DNA of 64,000 bases, taken from positions 2,594,501 to 2,658,500 of the forward strand of contig NZ_CP075187.1 in assembly GCF_020510665.1 (NCBI RefSeq), written 5' to 3'. A program made the position numbers and the translations under genes. Under the pieces are notes generated by a model. It saw only the letters and a list, made by a program, of their open reading frames with translations. It did not search any database and was not told where the DNA came from. Positions 28,866-37,662 of the stretch are shown here, piece after piece; positions within the stretch are counted from its first letter, which is position 1, and every line of letters starts with the position of its first letter. This DNA comes from Dechloromonas denitrificans. GTDB taxonomy: Bacteria; Pseudomonadota; Gammaproteobacteria; Burkholderiales; Rhodocyclaceae.

Positions 28866-29609
28866 TCAGGAATTCAGCGACAGCAGCTGGTCGGCACGCT
28901 GGGCATTGGTATCTGCGGTTTGCAGCATCTTGATTTGCATTTCGAACTGGCGCGACAGGCTGATCAAATTGACCATCGCATCCGTCACATTGACGTTACT
29001 GCCTTCAAGCGTCCCGGAAGTCAGCTTGACACGTTCATCCAGCGGGGCCGGATCGCCGCTCTTCAGGCGAAACAGGCCATCCGAACCACGCACCAGATCT
29101 TCTTCGGGCGGATTAACCATCTTGATCCGCCCGATCGCATTGGCGTTGTTGCGCAGACCTGTCGTCGGCACAACGGAAACCGTGCCGTCCGGCGCGATTT
29201 CAATGTGGTTGTCGGGCGGGATGCTGATCGGCCCGCCGTCGCCAACGACCGCCAGACCCCCCTTGGTTTGCAACTGACCGTTCACATCGACATCCAGGCT
29301 ACCCGCCCGGGTATAAGCCTCACCACCATCCGGCGTCTGCACCGCCAACCAGCCGCGCCCCTTGACGGAAACATCCAGGTTGCGCCCGGTAAACATCTGC
29401 GGGCCTTCATCGAAAACATCGCTGACTGACGCGTCGACCACGAAAGCCCGGGTCGGCATCCCTTCACCGATCACTGGCACCGCCCGGAAGCGGTGCTCCT
29501 GCGACTTGAAGCCGACAGTGCTGGCGTTGGCCAGATTATTGGCTGTACCGGCTTGTTGCATGAATACATGCTTGGCGCCGGTCATTGCGGTGTAGATCAG
29601 ACGATCCAT
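28866..29609 (-). CDS. flgF: Proximal rod protein FlgF
   Basis: FlgF is a proximal rod protein. The 247-residue product has the family N-terminus (DRLIYTAMTGAKHVFMQQAGTANNLANAST) and a C-terminus with VNLISLSRQFEMQIKMLQTADTNA. Length is normal, and it lies between flgE and flgG as in most flg operons. Confidence 0.97.
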   Translation of the reverse strand: MDRLIYTAMTGAKHVFMQQAGTANNLANASTVGFKSQEHRFRAVPVIGEGMPTRAFVVDASVSDVFDEGPQMFTGRNLDVSVKGRGWLAVQTPDGGEAYTRAGSLDVDVNGQLQTKGGLAVVGDGGPISIPPDNHIEIAPDGTVSVVPTTGLRNNANAIGRIKMVNPPEEDLVRGSDGLFRLKSGDPAPLDERVKLTSGTLEGSNVNVTDAMVNLISLSRQFEMQIKMLQTADTNAQRADQLLSLNS

Positions 29610-29636
29610 GTCAGTGGCTCAGGCTCAGTCGATTAA

Positions 29637-31274
29637 TTAGCGAAGGTTGACCAGCGTCTGAAGCACCTGGTCCTGGGTCTTGATCGACTGCGCATTGGCC
29701 TGATAGTTACGCTGTTGCGTAATCAGATTGACCAGCTCCTGCGTCAAATCGACATTCGCCTCTTCAACGGCCGAGGACTGCAAGACGCCGCGATTACCAG
29801 TTCCCGGATCGCCGATCAGGGGCTGCCCGGAGGCTGAGGTTTCACCCCACTGGTTATTACCCAGGCTGGCCAGACCGGTCGGGGAAATGAAGTCCACCAG
29901 CACCAGTTGAGCGATATCCTTGGTCTGCCCATTGCTGTAGTTGCCGCGCAGAATGCCGTCAGAAGAAACCGAAACGCCACTCAGACGACCATACGGATAA
30001 CCGTCTTGAACCAGTTTATTGACATCGTAGCCGCTGCCGAACAGGGTACTGTTATCAAAGTCGAGCGGAATGGTTGGCTGGGTTGCCACGTCGAACAAAC
30101 CGCGGAATGGGAACACACCACTCCCGACAGGTGACTCGTAGGCATCCAGGCCTGCAACATCGATATTGAACTTGTAATCGGTCGCCATGGCCGTTGGGCT
30201 TGTCGTGTACGTCACGACAAGGTTGGCACCAACCGCAATCCCGCCGGTATCCAGCACACCGGTACCAGCGTTGAATGTATAGTCGGTACCCGCCACATAG
30301 ACGGGAGCGCCTCCTGGCCCGGTCACCGAAGCCACGCTGGCCAGTGAGTTGTAGCTGAGCCGGGCATTCTCGGGGCCACCGCTCGCCGTAATCGTATCCG
30401 TCTTGGTGACACCGGCACCACCGACAAAACCGGTGGTCACGATCTGGCCGTCACCGCCAAACTCAAGCGTGGGCACACCCGTTGTCACGGCCTGGGTCGC
30501 AGATTGAATCTGTCCGGTAATATCCTTGTTATCAAGTACGTAGTGAACGTTCCACAAGTTCTTGGCCGGTGTCGCACCATCCGAGTTGCCTACCCGGGTG
30601 AAATACATCGACAGTGCGTGATCGTTGCCTTTTTGGTCGTAGACCGTGACAGACGTCGAATAATTGAAGGTATTCAGGTTATTCGGTGGGAAAGACGTGT
30701 TTGCCGACCACGGAGCAAGATTGTTTGGCGTTCCCGATGTCAGCGACTTCAAGTCACGGTCATCGAAGTTCATTTGCGTCACGATTCCCGGATTGGTCGG
30801 GGAAGCACCAGTTGCGCGAGGAACAACGCCTGTCGTATCCAGCTGAACCGGAATCAGCGCAGCACGATTGGTCACATTGTTCTCGATCGGATAGCCCGTC
30901 AGATTGTTTTTCTGCGCATTGACGATGAAGCCTTGGTCGTCAAGATGGAACTGACCGTTACGGGTGTAGGTAATCGTCTGGTCCGCTGCATTTTTTTGCA
31001 GACGGAAGAAGCCGGAACCGTTGACCGCGATATCAAGCGGGTTATTCGAATTGGAAACATTGCCCTGCGAAAACTGTTGCTGAACAACCGGCAGCGATGC
31101 CCCGATACCCACTTGCGAACCACCACCAACCCCCAAGGAGGCTGCATAAACGTCGGCAAATTGTGCCTGACCGCCCTTGAAACCTACGGTCGACGCATTG
31201 GCGATGTTGTTGCTGATAACGTCAAGCGCCTTGGAGGAAACGTTCAGACCGCTCAAACCTTGTTGGAATGCCAT
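29637..31274 (-). CDS. flgE: Flagellar hook protein FlgE
   Basis: FlgE is the main subunit of the hook. The 545-residue product is longer than enteric FlgE (about 400), because of an insert of roughly 140 residues in the middle (about 200-400). Ends are canonical: AFQQGLSGLNVSSKALDVISNNIANASTVGFKGGQAQFADVY, and LVNLITQQRNYQANAQSIKTQDQVLQTLVNLR. It lies between flgD and flgF, the standard position. A shorter paralogue is at 26091-27386. Confidence 0.97.
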   Translation of the reverse strand: MAFQQGLSGLNVSSKALDVISNNIANASTVGFKGGQAQFADVYAASLGVGGGSQVGIGASLPVVQQQFSQGNVSNSNNPLDIAVNGSGFFRLQKNAADQTITYTRNGQFHLDDQGFIVNAQKNNLTGYPIENNVTNRAALIPVQLDTTGVVPRATGASPTNPGIVTQMNFDDRDLKSLTSGTPNNLAPWSANTSFPPNNLNTFNYSTSVTVYDQKGNDHALSMYFTRVGNSDGATPAKNLWNVHYVLDNKDITGQIQSATQAVTTGVPTLEFGGDGQIVTTGFVGGAGVTKTDTITASGGPENARLSYNSLASVASVTGPGGAPVYVAGTDYTFNAGTGVLDTGGIAVGANLVVTYTTSPTAMATDYKFNIDVAGLDAYESPVGSGVFPFRGLFDVATQPTIPLDFDNSTLFGSGYDVNKLVQDGYPYGRLSGVSVSSDGILRGNYSNGQTKDIAQLVLVDFISPTGLASLGNNQWGETSASGQPLIGDPGTGNRGVLQSSAVEEANVDLTQELVNLITQQRNYQANAQSIKTQDQVLQTLVNLR

Positions 31275-31286
31275 GATGAACCCCGA

Positions 31287-31970
31287 TCAATTCATGATTT
31301 GTTGGACGTCGCTGTAAGCCACCGTCTTGTTGTTGGCCAGTTGCAGCGACAATCCATCCTTGGCCAAAGTCACAGCATTTACTGTGCCAGCCTGGAGAGC
31401 CGTTGTTTTCACCTCTGCATCACCACGAACTGCCTTGACGGTGAATTTGTAATCACCATTCGGCAGATCGACACCCGCATCCGATTTTCCATCCCAGGAG
31501 AAATTCATGGTTCCGGCCGGCTGTGCGCCAAGCTGTTGAGTCTGAACCACTTTGCCAGCCGAGTCGGTAATCGAAACGGTAACCTTATCTGCGGCACCAT
31601 CCAGCGTCACGCCACCGACCGCGCCGTAATTCCCCAGCGCCAGCGCATTCCCGGCAGTTAATACCGTTTTGCCGATCATTGCTGCCGCTTGCATCGTTTG
31701 CGATCCGGAATAATTGCCGAGCAATTTCTCCATCGTCGCATTGAGCTTCTCGATACCGCTCACGGTACTGATCTGCGACAACTGAGTGGTCATCTGCGAG
31801 TTATCCATCGGATTGAGCGGATCCTGATTCTTCAACTGGGTCACCAGGAGATTCAGGAAGCGAGTCTGCATCTCATCCGCCGTCGTGGTTTTGGTCGTTG
31901 TAGACGAACCATTCAACGAGGAAATCAGCGATGTGTTTGAACTGGTAGAGCTATTGACGGCGGTTGCCAT
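31287..31970 (-). CDS. flgD: Hook cap / assembly protein FlgD
   Basis: FlgD is the scaffold at the tip of the growing hook. The 227-residue product has the N-terminal FlgD block (FLNLLVTQLKNQDPLNPMDNSQMTTQLSQISTVSGIEKLN) and a C-terminal Ig-like domain (SWDGKSDAGVDLPNGDYKFTVKA). Length is normal. It is 12 bases from flgE. Confidence 0.97.
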   Translation of the reverse strand: MATAVNSSTSSNTSLISSLNGSSTTTKTTTADEMQTRFLNLLVTQLKNQDPLNPMDNSQMTTQLSQISTVSGIEKLNATMEKLLGNYSGSQTMQAAAMIGKTVLTAGNALALGNYGAVGGVTLDGAADKVTVSITDSAGKVVQTQQLGAQPAGTMNFSWDGKSDAGVDLPNGDYKFTVKAVRGDAEVKTTALQAGTVNAVTLAKDGLSLQLANNKTVAYSDVQQIMN

Positions 31971-31984
31971 GGCGATTCTCCCGG

Positions 31985-32398
31985 TTAGCCCTGACCGATC
32001 TGCAAAGTACGCAGCATCATGGTCTTGGCGGTATTCATTACTTCAACATTGGTCTGGTACGAGCGCGATGCAGAGATCATGTTGGTCATTTCCTCAACGA
32101 CATTGACGTTTGGAAATGCCACGTAGCCTTTTTCATCTGCCGCAGGATTCTTGGGGTCGTAAACCATCCGCGCCGGTGAAGCATCTTCAACAATCTGCCG
32201 AACCCGAACGCCTTTTGAGGACTCTCCCGCATTGCCCATGGGCGTCGCTTCAAAAACAACCTGCTTGGCGCGATAAGGCTTGCCATCGGACGACACGACA
32301 CTGTCGGCATTCGCCAAATTGGACGCTGTGGTATTCAAACGCATCGACTGCGCTGTCATGGCACTGGACGACACTTGAAAAACATTAAAGAGGCTCAT
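31985..32398 (-). CDS. flgC: Proximal rod protein FlgC
   Basis: FlgC is a proximal rod protein. The 137-residue product carries MTAQSMRLNTTASNLANADSV near the N-terminus and the family C-terminus NVVEEMTNMISASRSYQTNVEVMNTAKTMMLRTLQIGQG. It lies between flgB and flgD. Confidence 0.97.
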   Translation of the reverse strand: MSLFNVFQVSSSAMTAQSMRLNTTASNLANADSVVSSDGKPYRAKQVVFEATPMGNAGESSKGVRVRQIVEDASPARMVYDPKNPAADEKGYVAFPNVNVVEEMTNMISASRSYQTNVEVMNTAKTMMLRTLQIGQG

Positions 32399-32408
32399 TT
32401 ATGGCTCC

Positions 32409-32831
32409 TCAACCCTGGTTTGAAGCGAGGGCACTGCGCATGCCCTTGAACTTGTCGCTGATCAATTGAGTAAGCACCTGATATTGCAAAGCATTTTCAG
32501 CAATCTGAGTGCGCTCCACATCCATATCGACAGTATTTCCATCAACGGCCGACTGGGTTTCTCCACGAAATTTCAAATTGGCCGCACCGCCGGAGCCATC
32601 TCCGCGCATGTGGCCGCTCGAAGTGGTCATCAAGGAAACGCCACCAGCACTCGCCCGGCCGGCCAGTGCATTTTGCATCACCCCCTGAAAGTCGAAATCA
32701 CGCGCTTTGTATTGCGGGGTATCGGCATTGGCGATATTCGAGGCGAGCACCTGATGGCGCTGGGATCTCAAATTCATTGCCTGGCTGAGAACAGATACGT
32801 GCTGTGCGATTGATGACATGGTCCACTCCAA
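32409..32831 (-). CDS. flgB: Proximal rod protein FlgB
   Basis: FlgB is a proximal rod protein and the first gene of the flg operon. The 140-residue product has the block LRSQRHQVLASNIANADTPQYKARDFDF and a helical C-terminus. The ORF begins MEWTMSS; an ATG at residue 5 is an equally good start and nearer the family norm. A sigma-54 promoter lies directly upstream at 32850-32864. Confidence 0.95.
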   Translation of the reverse strand: MEWTMSSIAQHVSVLSQAMNLRSQRHQVLASNIANADTPQYKARDFDFQGVMQNALAGRASAGGVSLMTTSSGHMRGDGSGGAANLKFRGETQSAVDGNTVDMDVERTQIAENALQYQVLTQLISDKFKGMRSALASNQG

Positions 32832-32849
32832 AAAATCACACGATTTAAA

Positions 32850-32864
32850 GCAGTTAGCGTGCCA
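32850..32864 (-). promoter_or_regulatory. Sigma-54 promoter of the flg operon
   Basis: On the minus strand TGGCACGCTAACTGC has a perfect -24 element and exact GG-N10-GC spacing. It is nearly the same as the flagellin 2 promoter. The transcript would start near 32838, a few bases before flgB. It probably drives flgBCDEFGH and the genes beyond. Confidence 0.85.
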
Positions 32865-32975
32865 AGCATTAAAATCATAGAGTTAGATGCAAATTCACCT
32901 CTCCCAAGCGACTGCACGGCAATTCTTGCCGGCCTTACTATTCCATGCCGGGAAGAGGTCGTGCACAATGGCGGC

Positions 32976-33653
32976 ATGCGCCTCATATACGTTTTTTTGC
33001 TGCCCCTGCTTATTGCCTGCAACCTGCTGGCCGCAGCCGAAATCGATCCGGTACTCGATACCGCTGAGCGCCACATTCAGATCCAAACCAAGGGACTCCC
33101 AGGCAAAGTCACGATTCGGCTTGGCAAAATCGATACCAGCCGTCTGCCTCCCTGCGCGGCGCTTGAAGCCTACACACCGCCCGGCGCCAAAATGATGGGA
33201 AAAACCAGTGTCGGCATTCGCTGCCTGACGCCGAACGCCTGGAACATCCTGATTCCGGCCGAAATACTTGTCACCGGCAATTACGTCACCACCGCACGCT
33301 CAATTCTCGCCGGCCAGGCAATTCAGGCAGGTGACCTGCATGTCCTGTCCGGAGATGTATCCACGCTGCCAACCGGCATTATTTCCGACCCCGCAGCCGC
33401 GCTCGGCAAAACACTGCGCAACTCACTGGGGGCTGGCCAATTACTGCGCAGCGATCAATTGATTTCCCCGATGGTGATCCGCCAGGGACAATCGGTTCGC
33501 GTCATCTCAAAAGGGGCTGGATTTGCCGTCAGCGGCGAGGGAAAAGCCATCAACAATGCAGCAGAAGGGCAACTGGTTCAGGTTCGAATGAATTCAGGAC
33601 AAACCGTGAGCGGCACTGCACGCAGTGATGGCAGTGTAGAAATATCTTTTTAG
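32976..33653 (+). CDS. flgA: P-ring assembly chaperone FlgA
   Basis: FlgA is a periplasmic chaperone for FlgI. From the ATG at 32976 the 225-residue product has a Sec signal (RLIYVFLLPLLIACNLLAAA) and a C-terminal SAF domain (ARSILAGQAIQAGDLHVLSGDV ... VRVISKGAGFAVSGEGKAINNAAEGQLVQVRMNSG in outline). The frame is open to 32859, but those residues would precede the signal peptide and overlap the flgB promoter. It is divergent from flgB and precedes flgM. Confidence 0.94.
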   Translation: MRLIYVFLLPLLIACNLLAAAEIDPVLDTAERHIQIQTKGLPGKVTIRLGKIDTSRLPPCAALEAYTPPGAKMMGKTSVGIRCLTPNAWNILIPAEILVTGNYVTTARSILAGQAIQAGDLHVLSGDVSTLPTGIISDPAAALGKTLRNSLGAGQLLRSDQLISPMVIRQGQSVRVISKGAGFAVSGEGKAINNAAEGQLVQVRMNSGQTVSGTARSDGSVEISF

Positions 33654-33655
33654 GC

Positions 33656-33682
33656 TAAAGTTTGAACCTGAATGGCCGTTAA
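33656..33682 (+). promoter_or_regulatory. Sigma-28 promoter of flgMN
   Basis: TAAAGTTT, an 11-base spacer and GCCGTTAA match 15 of 16 positions of the FliA consensus TAAAGTTT-N11-GCCGATAA. It begins 2 bases after flgA. The predicted transcript starts near 33690, so the flgM start at 33717 is favoured over an ATG at 33672, which lies inside the spacer. FliA thereby drives its own anti-sigma factor. Confidence 0.88.
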
Positions 33683-33716
33683 GCCATATGAGTTCCAAAG
33701 TATTGCGAGAACAACC

Positions 33717-33995
33717 ATGAAAATCGACAACTCCTACAAGACCACCAGCACGCCCCCGCCGACGCGGCAGCAGCCGAAATCCCCGGCTGAAACCCCGTCG
33801 TCCACCGAGGCTGTGAGCTTGAGCACACTCGCTGGCACCCTTCAGGCCAGCGAAAAGCCTCCGGTCAACCTTGCCAAAATCCAGGAAATCAAGGATGCAA
33901 TCGCCCAGGGGCGCTTCAAGATCAATCCTGAAGCAATTGCCGGCAGACTGCTGGATTCCGCGCGCGACCTGGTCAATTCGCAACGCAACGCCTGA
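33717..33995 (+). CDS. flgM: Anti-sigma-28 factor FlgM
   Basis: FlgM binds FliA and blocks late flagellar genes until it is exported through the completed hook. The 92-residue product has a disordered N-terminal half (Thr/Pro/Ser-rich) and the conserved C-terminal helices (about 57-92: VNLAKIQEIKDAIAQGRFKINPEAIAGRLLDSA in outline). The ATG at 33717 is preceded by GAGA. The stop overlaps the flgN start (TGATG). Confidence 0.95.
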   Translation: MKIDNSYKTTSTPPPTRQQPKSPAETPSSTEAVSLSTLAGTLQASEKPPVNLAKIQEIKDAIAQGRFKINPEAIAGRLLDSARDLVNSQRNA

Positions 33996-34459
33996 TGCTG
34001 CCTCTCAGCCAGATACTGGAACGCGAAACATTGCTGGTTTCGCGTTTTGTTGCGCTTCTGACTGATGAACAGAACGCACTAAGCACGGCCAAGCCAGAAT
34101 CGCTGCCAGCCATTCATGCTGAAAAATCTGCACTGATTGAGCAACTGAATGCACTTGAAGCTCAGCGCAACTCGCTGATTTCAGGTAATCCGGCCTTGCC
34201 GGAAAAAGAACGGATGGCCGCCTGGCTGGCCCAGCACCCATCTGAAGTAAAAATCGCTGCCCAATGGACGGCGCTGATGGCATCGGCGCTTAGCGCCAAA
34301 CGACTGAATGAACTGAATGCGAAACTCGTCGCCATTCATTTGGAACGAACCACGCAAGCATTAGCCATTCTCACCCGCCGTGCTGAAGAAAACACTTTCT
34401 ACGGCAGCAACGGACAAACATCTCAATATACGGGCAGCCGAATCGTCGACTCAGCCTGA
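33995..34459 (+). CDS. flgN: FlgK/FlgL export chaperone FlgN
   Basis: FlgN is the cytoplasmic chaperone of the junction proteins FlgK and FlgL. The 154-residue product is helical, with the family pattern LILERETLLVSRFVALLTDEQNAL-like at the N-terminus and the C-terminal FYGSNGQTSQY motif. It is translationally coupled to flgM by a 1-base overlap. It converges with motD. Confidence 0.92.
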   Translation: MLPLSQILERETLLVSRFVALLTDEQNALSTAKPESLPAIHAEKSALIEQLNALEAQRNSLISGNPALPEKERMAAWLAQHPSEVKIAAQWTALMASALSAKRLNELNAKLVAIHLERTTQALAILTRRAEENTFYGSNGQTSQYTGSRIVDSA

Positions 34460-34474
34460 GCGCTCACCACGCGC

Positions 34475-35290
34475 TCAACCGGGTGGCCTGCTCGGTGGCG
34501 GAGTCTCCGCACCGTTGATTTCAGTTGGCTCTTCCGGCCGGTTCGAGTCGATCAAAATGCTGACACGACGATTACGCGCCCGTCCCTCGACCGTCGTATT
34601 CGTTTCCAATGGCCGGGTCTCCCCGTAACCGATTGCCGTCAACCGCTCGGCACCAACACCACTGTCATTAAACAAACGCAAGACAGTCGTTGCCCGCATG
34701 GCCGAGAGCTCCCAGTTTGATGGAAACTGTGGCGTTGAAATGGGGACATTGTCTGTATGCCCCTCGATCGTGATCGGAAAATCCGTACTGGCCAGGACCT
34801 GTGCAATTGCCCCCATGGCTGAACTGGACGCGGGCTGCAACTTTGACTGGCCCGCCGGAAAGAGAATACTGTCGTTGATCTCGATCGTCACGCCACGGCT
34901 TGTTTCAAGCAAACGAACCTTGCCTTGTGCAACGAGCGGCTGCAGCGCCTCCATAATATTATTGGCGACATTTTTCATTTTTTGTCGCTGCTGCACTTTT
35001 TTCTCTTCAGCCTTGATTTGCTCGGGCAATTTGTCCGGCTTCAGAATCGGGCGCGGGGGAATCGGCGGCGCCCCTTGTATAACGGCAATCGGCTGCCCTC
35101 CGACCTCTGCTGTTGAGTTTTTGAAGGCATTGGTCAGCGAATTCGACAAAACCTTGTACTTTCCTTCGTTGACCGAAGAAATCGCGTACATGACCACGAA
35201 GAAAGCAAACAAAAGGGTTATGAAGTCAGCGTACGAGACGAGCCAGCGCTCATGATTATCTGGCTCCTCTTCACGGCGCTTTCTAGCCAT
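34475..35290 (-). CDS. motD: Flagellar stator protein MotD (MotB family)
   Basis: MotD anchors the second stator complex to peptidoglycan. From the ATG at 35290 it has 271 residues. A cytoplasmic basic N-terminus leads to a single membrane helix (about 17-40) with the proton-binding aspartate in SYADFITLLFAFF, a linker, and a C-terminal OmpA domain (about 140-245: EGHTDNVPISTP, NWELSAMRATTVLRLF). The frame is open much further upstream but reads antisense to motC there. It overlaps the motC stop by 1 base (TAATG). A second pair, motA-motB, is at 59112-60945. Confidence 0.93.
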   Translation of the reverse strand: MARKRREEEPDNHERWLVSYADFITLLFAFFVVMYAISSVNEGKYKVLSNSLTNAFKNSTAEVGGQPIAVIQGAPPIPPRPILKPDKLPEQIKAEEKKVQQRQKMKNVANNIMEALQPLVAQGKVRLLETSRGVTIEINDSILFPAGQSKLQPASSSAMGAIAQVLASTDFPITIEGHTDNVPISTPQFPSNWELSAMRATTVLRLFNDSGVGAERLTAIGYGETRPLETNTTVEGRARNRRVSILIDSNRPEEPTEINGAETPPPSRPPG

Positions 35291-36030
35291 TACAGCATGT
35301 AGCCCTTGAGACGGCTCTCGATGATGCGGGGATTGTCGCCGACAGCAATACCCACCAGGCCATCGATCAACATCTCCTTGGAAGCAACCATTCGCGCAAT
35401 GTAGTACTTCAGCTTGCCGGCAATCGGCAAATAGACAAGATTCGCCAATCCAACGCCATAAATCGTTGCCACGAAAGCCACCGCAATACCGGAGCCCAGC
35501 TTGGTCGGATCGGAGAGGTTCTCCATCACATGAATCAACCCCATGACAGCCCCCAGAATACCGATCGTCGGAGAATAGCCTCCGGCTGAATCCCATATCT
35601 TGGCTGATTGCCGCCATTCGTCCTCGAAGGTGTTGATATCAACCTCCAACAACTCACGGATATGCTCGGGATCTGCGCCATCAACCAACAACTGAAGGCC
35701 TTTTTTCGTGAAGGGGTCCTTGATTCTGGCAATCTGGTTTTCGAGTTGCAGCAAGCCCTCCCGACGGGCAATCTGGCTCCACCCCAGAACCTGGTCAAGC
35801 ACCTGCTTCTGCTCAATCACGGGCGGCACCCACACCCACCTCACCATCTGCATGCCACGCCGAAAGACGGGATAGGGACTTTGCAGAAGCACAGCCCCCA
35901 AAGTACCACCAAGAACAATCATCAAGGCCGTTGGCTGGACAAGAGAGCTGACATGCCCCCCTTCAAGAATCTGTCCACCGACGATTGCAATCAGACCAAT
36001 CGCCAGTCCAGCCAGGCTGATTTTATCCAC
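35290..36030 (-). CDS. motC: Flagellar stator protein MotC (MotA family)
   Basis: MotC is the ion-channel partner of MotD. The 246-residue product has four membrane helices (about 4-22, 33-51, 150-170, 182-200) and the conserved SPTIGILGAVMGLIHVMENL block around helix 3. It is shorter than MotA at 60088 (285 residues) and of the MotC type. It overlaps the fliA stop by 8 bases. The gene order fliA-motC-motD resembles Pseudomonas-type clusters. Confidence 0.92.
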   Translation of the reverse strand: MDKISLAGLAIGLIAIVGGQILEGGHVSSLVQPTALMIVLGGTLGAVLLQSPYPVFRRGMQMVRWVWVPPVIEQKQVLDQVLGWSQIARREGLLQLENQIARIKDPFTKKGLQLLVDGADPEHIRELLEVDINTFEDEWRQSAKIWDSAGGYSPTIGILGAVMGLIHVMENLSDPTKLGSGIAVAFVATIYGVGLANLVYLPIAGKLKYYIARMVASKEMLIDGLVGIAVGDNPRIIESRLKGYML

Positions 36031-36775
36031 GCACCTTCTCCTTGCGCTGCTTTTTCACAGCCGGCAGCTGCCCGACAATCTGGCTACGCAAACGTGCCAC
36101 CGCCTGGCTATGCAACTGACAAACGCGCGACTCGGTGACGCCCATCACTTCGCCAATTTCGCGCAAATTGAGATCTTGCTCGTAATACAAGGCCATCATC
36201 AATTTTTCGCGCTCGGGCAAACGCTCAATCGCACCAACAAGTGCTTGCTGAAGACTTTTCTCCTCAAGCAGGCTCAGTGGGTCGGCATCGTTATCGGTAA
36301 AGTGCCGCTCAAGAAAGTCTTCATCACCTTCACCGGTGAAGTCTTCGAAATAAAGCAGTTGATGGCCGCGAGCATCGCCCAGGGTTTTTTGGTAATCCGC
36401 CAGCGACATTCCCAGGGCGTCAGCCAATTCGCGCTCGGAAGGTGCACGACCATGCTCATGCTCAAGCTGATTGATCATCGCCTCGATGCGCCGCAATTCA
36501 CGACGAAGTTGCCGGGGCAGCCAATCGTTTTCACGCAGCCCATCAAGCATCGCACCGCGTACCCGCTGGGTGGCGTAGGTCTCAAACTGGGCGCCGAAGC
36601 CTTCTTCGAAACGGTCGATTGCATCGAGTAGTCCGAGCATGCCGTTCTGGACAAGATCTTCAAATTGAACACTTGCTGGCAAACGGGCCATCAAATGATA
36701 GGCGATACGTTTCACCAGCGGCACGAAGCGCTGAACCAGCTGTTCTCTATCTGGCTGCCCGGCAGCGGTATACAT
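36023..36775 (-). CDS. fliA: RNA polymerase sigma-28 factor FliA
   Basis: FliA transcribes late flagellar and chemotaxis genes; FlgM (33717) restrains it. The 250-residue product has sigma region 2 (LVPLVKRIAYHLMARLP ... NGMLGLLDAIDRFEEGFGAQFETYATQRVRGAMLDGLR in outline), region 3 and region 4 with the helix-turn-helix (LREIGEVMGVTESRVCQLHSQAVARL). The start overlaps the fleN stop by 1 base (TAATG), and the end overlaps motC. Confidence 0.97.
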   Translation of the reverse strand: MYTAAGQPDREQLVQRFVPLVKRIAYHLMARLPASVQFEDLVQNGMLGLLDAIDRFEEGFGAQFETYATQRVRGAMLDGLRENDWLPRQLRRELRRIEAMINQLEHEHGRAPSERELADALGMSLADYQKTLGDARGHQLLYFEDFTGEGDEDFLERHFTDNDADPLSLLEEKSLQQALVGAIERLPEREKLMMALYYEQDLNLREIGEVMGVTESRVCQLHSQAVARLRSQIVGQLPAVKKQRKEKVRG

Positions 36776-37662
36776 TAAGCGCGGAGTACGTTTGGAGTTA
36801 TGCGTTGGCTCAAGTGTAGCAGTTGCTGGACGAATTGTTCGACCCCGCCCCCCTCGCGCTCACCACGCTGCCAATAAAGAAGATCGGCGGCAATATCCCG
36901 GAATGCAGAAGCCGCATCCGAATTGGGGGCTTGAACCAGCACCGGGCGACACAACTGAGCGGCTTGCCGCAGGGATTCATCAAGCAATATCGCTCCCGCG
37001 TACTCAAGTTGGGCAATCCCACGCTGCGCCGTCACCTGCGCGATATTATCGAAAATCGAGCGGGCATCCGGGTAGCTGCGCACCTTGTTCACCAGGATTC
37101 TGAAATGCTTGCGCGCAAACGCATGGCTGACTTTTTTAATCAGGGAATAGGCCTCGGTAATTGATGCGCTATTGCCTGAAAGAACCACCACCGCCTCTTG
37201 CGAAGCCAAACCAAAAGGTGAAAACCCATGCGGATGGGCCATGCTGGCATCGACCAGAATGACATCTATTGGGCGCTCAAGGCCGGACAATGCATCGAGC
37301 AGATTCTGCTGCTGGGCAAGCGACAGGCGGCCCAGTTTGGCCGCAGCCTTGGCTGCAGGCAGAACGCGCAAGCCGACCATCGGCTGGAGCAGAACCTGCT
37401 GCAGCGGCAGCTCTTTCTGAACCACGTTGATCAGATCAAAACGTGCACTCAAGCCGAAAGCCGATGCGATGTCATCACGCGACGAATGCTCATCGATGAT
37501 CATCACTTCCTTGCCCAATCGAGCCAATGCCGCACCGATGTTGGCAACGGCCACGCTGCGCCCGACCCCCTCGCAGCCCGCCACGAAAGTCACCACCTGG
37601 AGTTGGCCACCGCCAAACAGCCGGCGCAAACCGGCCGCCTGATCAACCCGAAAATCAGCCAC
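36775..37662 (-). CDS. flhG: FleN/FlhG-type MinD-like ATPase with degenerate P-loop
   Basis: FleN/FlhG sets the number of flagella with FlhF. I chose the GTG at 37662, which has AGGTGG upstream and overlaps flhF by 8 bases, giving 295 residues; the frame is open to 37692. The family fold is clear: VVTFVAGCEGVGRSVAVANIGAALARLGKEVMIID. However, the deviant Walker A motif (usually GKGGVGKT/S) reads GCEGVGRS. The signature lysine is Cys and the P-loop lysine is Arg. A Walker B-like segment (IDVILVDAS) follows. ATP binding and hydrolysis may be lost or altered; whether this is typical for the family in this lineage I cannot tell. It lies between flhF and fliA, the expected place. Confidence 0.85.
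   Translation of the reverse strand: MADFRVDQAAGLRRLFGGGQLQVVTFVAGCEGVGRSVAVANIGAALARLGKEVMIIDEHSSRDDIASAFGLSARFDLINVVQKELPLQQVLLQPMVGLRVLPAAKAAAKLGRLSLAQQQNLLDALSGLERPIDVILVDASMAHPHGFSPFGLASQEAVVVLSGNSASITEAYSLIKKVSHAFARKHFRILVNKVRSYPDARSIFDNIAQVTAQRGIAQLEYAGAILLDESLRQAAQLCRPVLVQAPNSDAASAFRDIAADLLYWQRGEREGGGVEQFVQQLLHLSQRITPNVLRA

Noticed and set aside
30504..31661. 385-codon open frame opposite flgE and flgD
   Set aside because: Antisense across the start of one gene and the end of the next; no family signature.
35291..35617. N-terminal extension of motD by 109 residues
   Set aside because: The extension reads in an alternative frame of motC and lacks any MotB feature. The ATG at 35290 with TAATG coupling fits the family.
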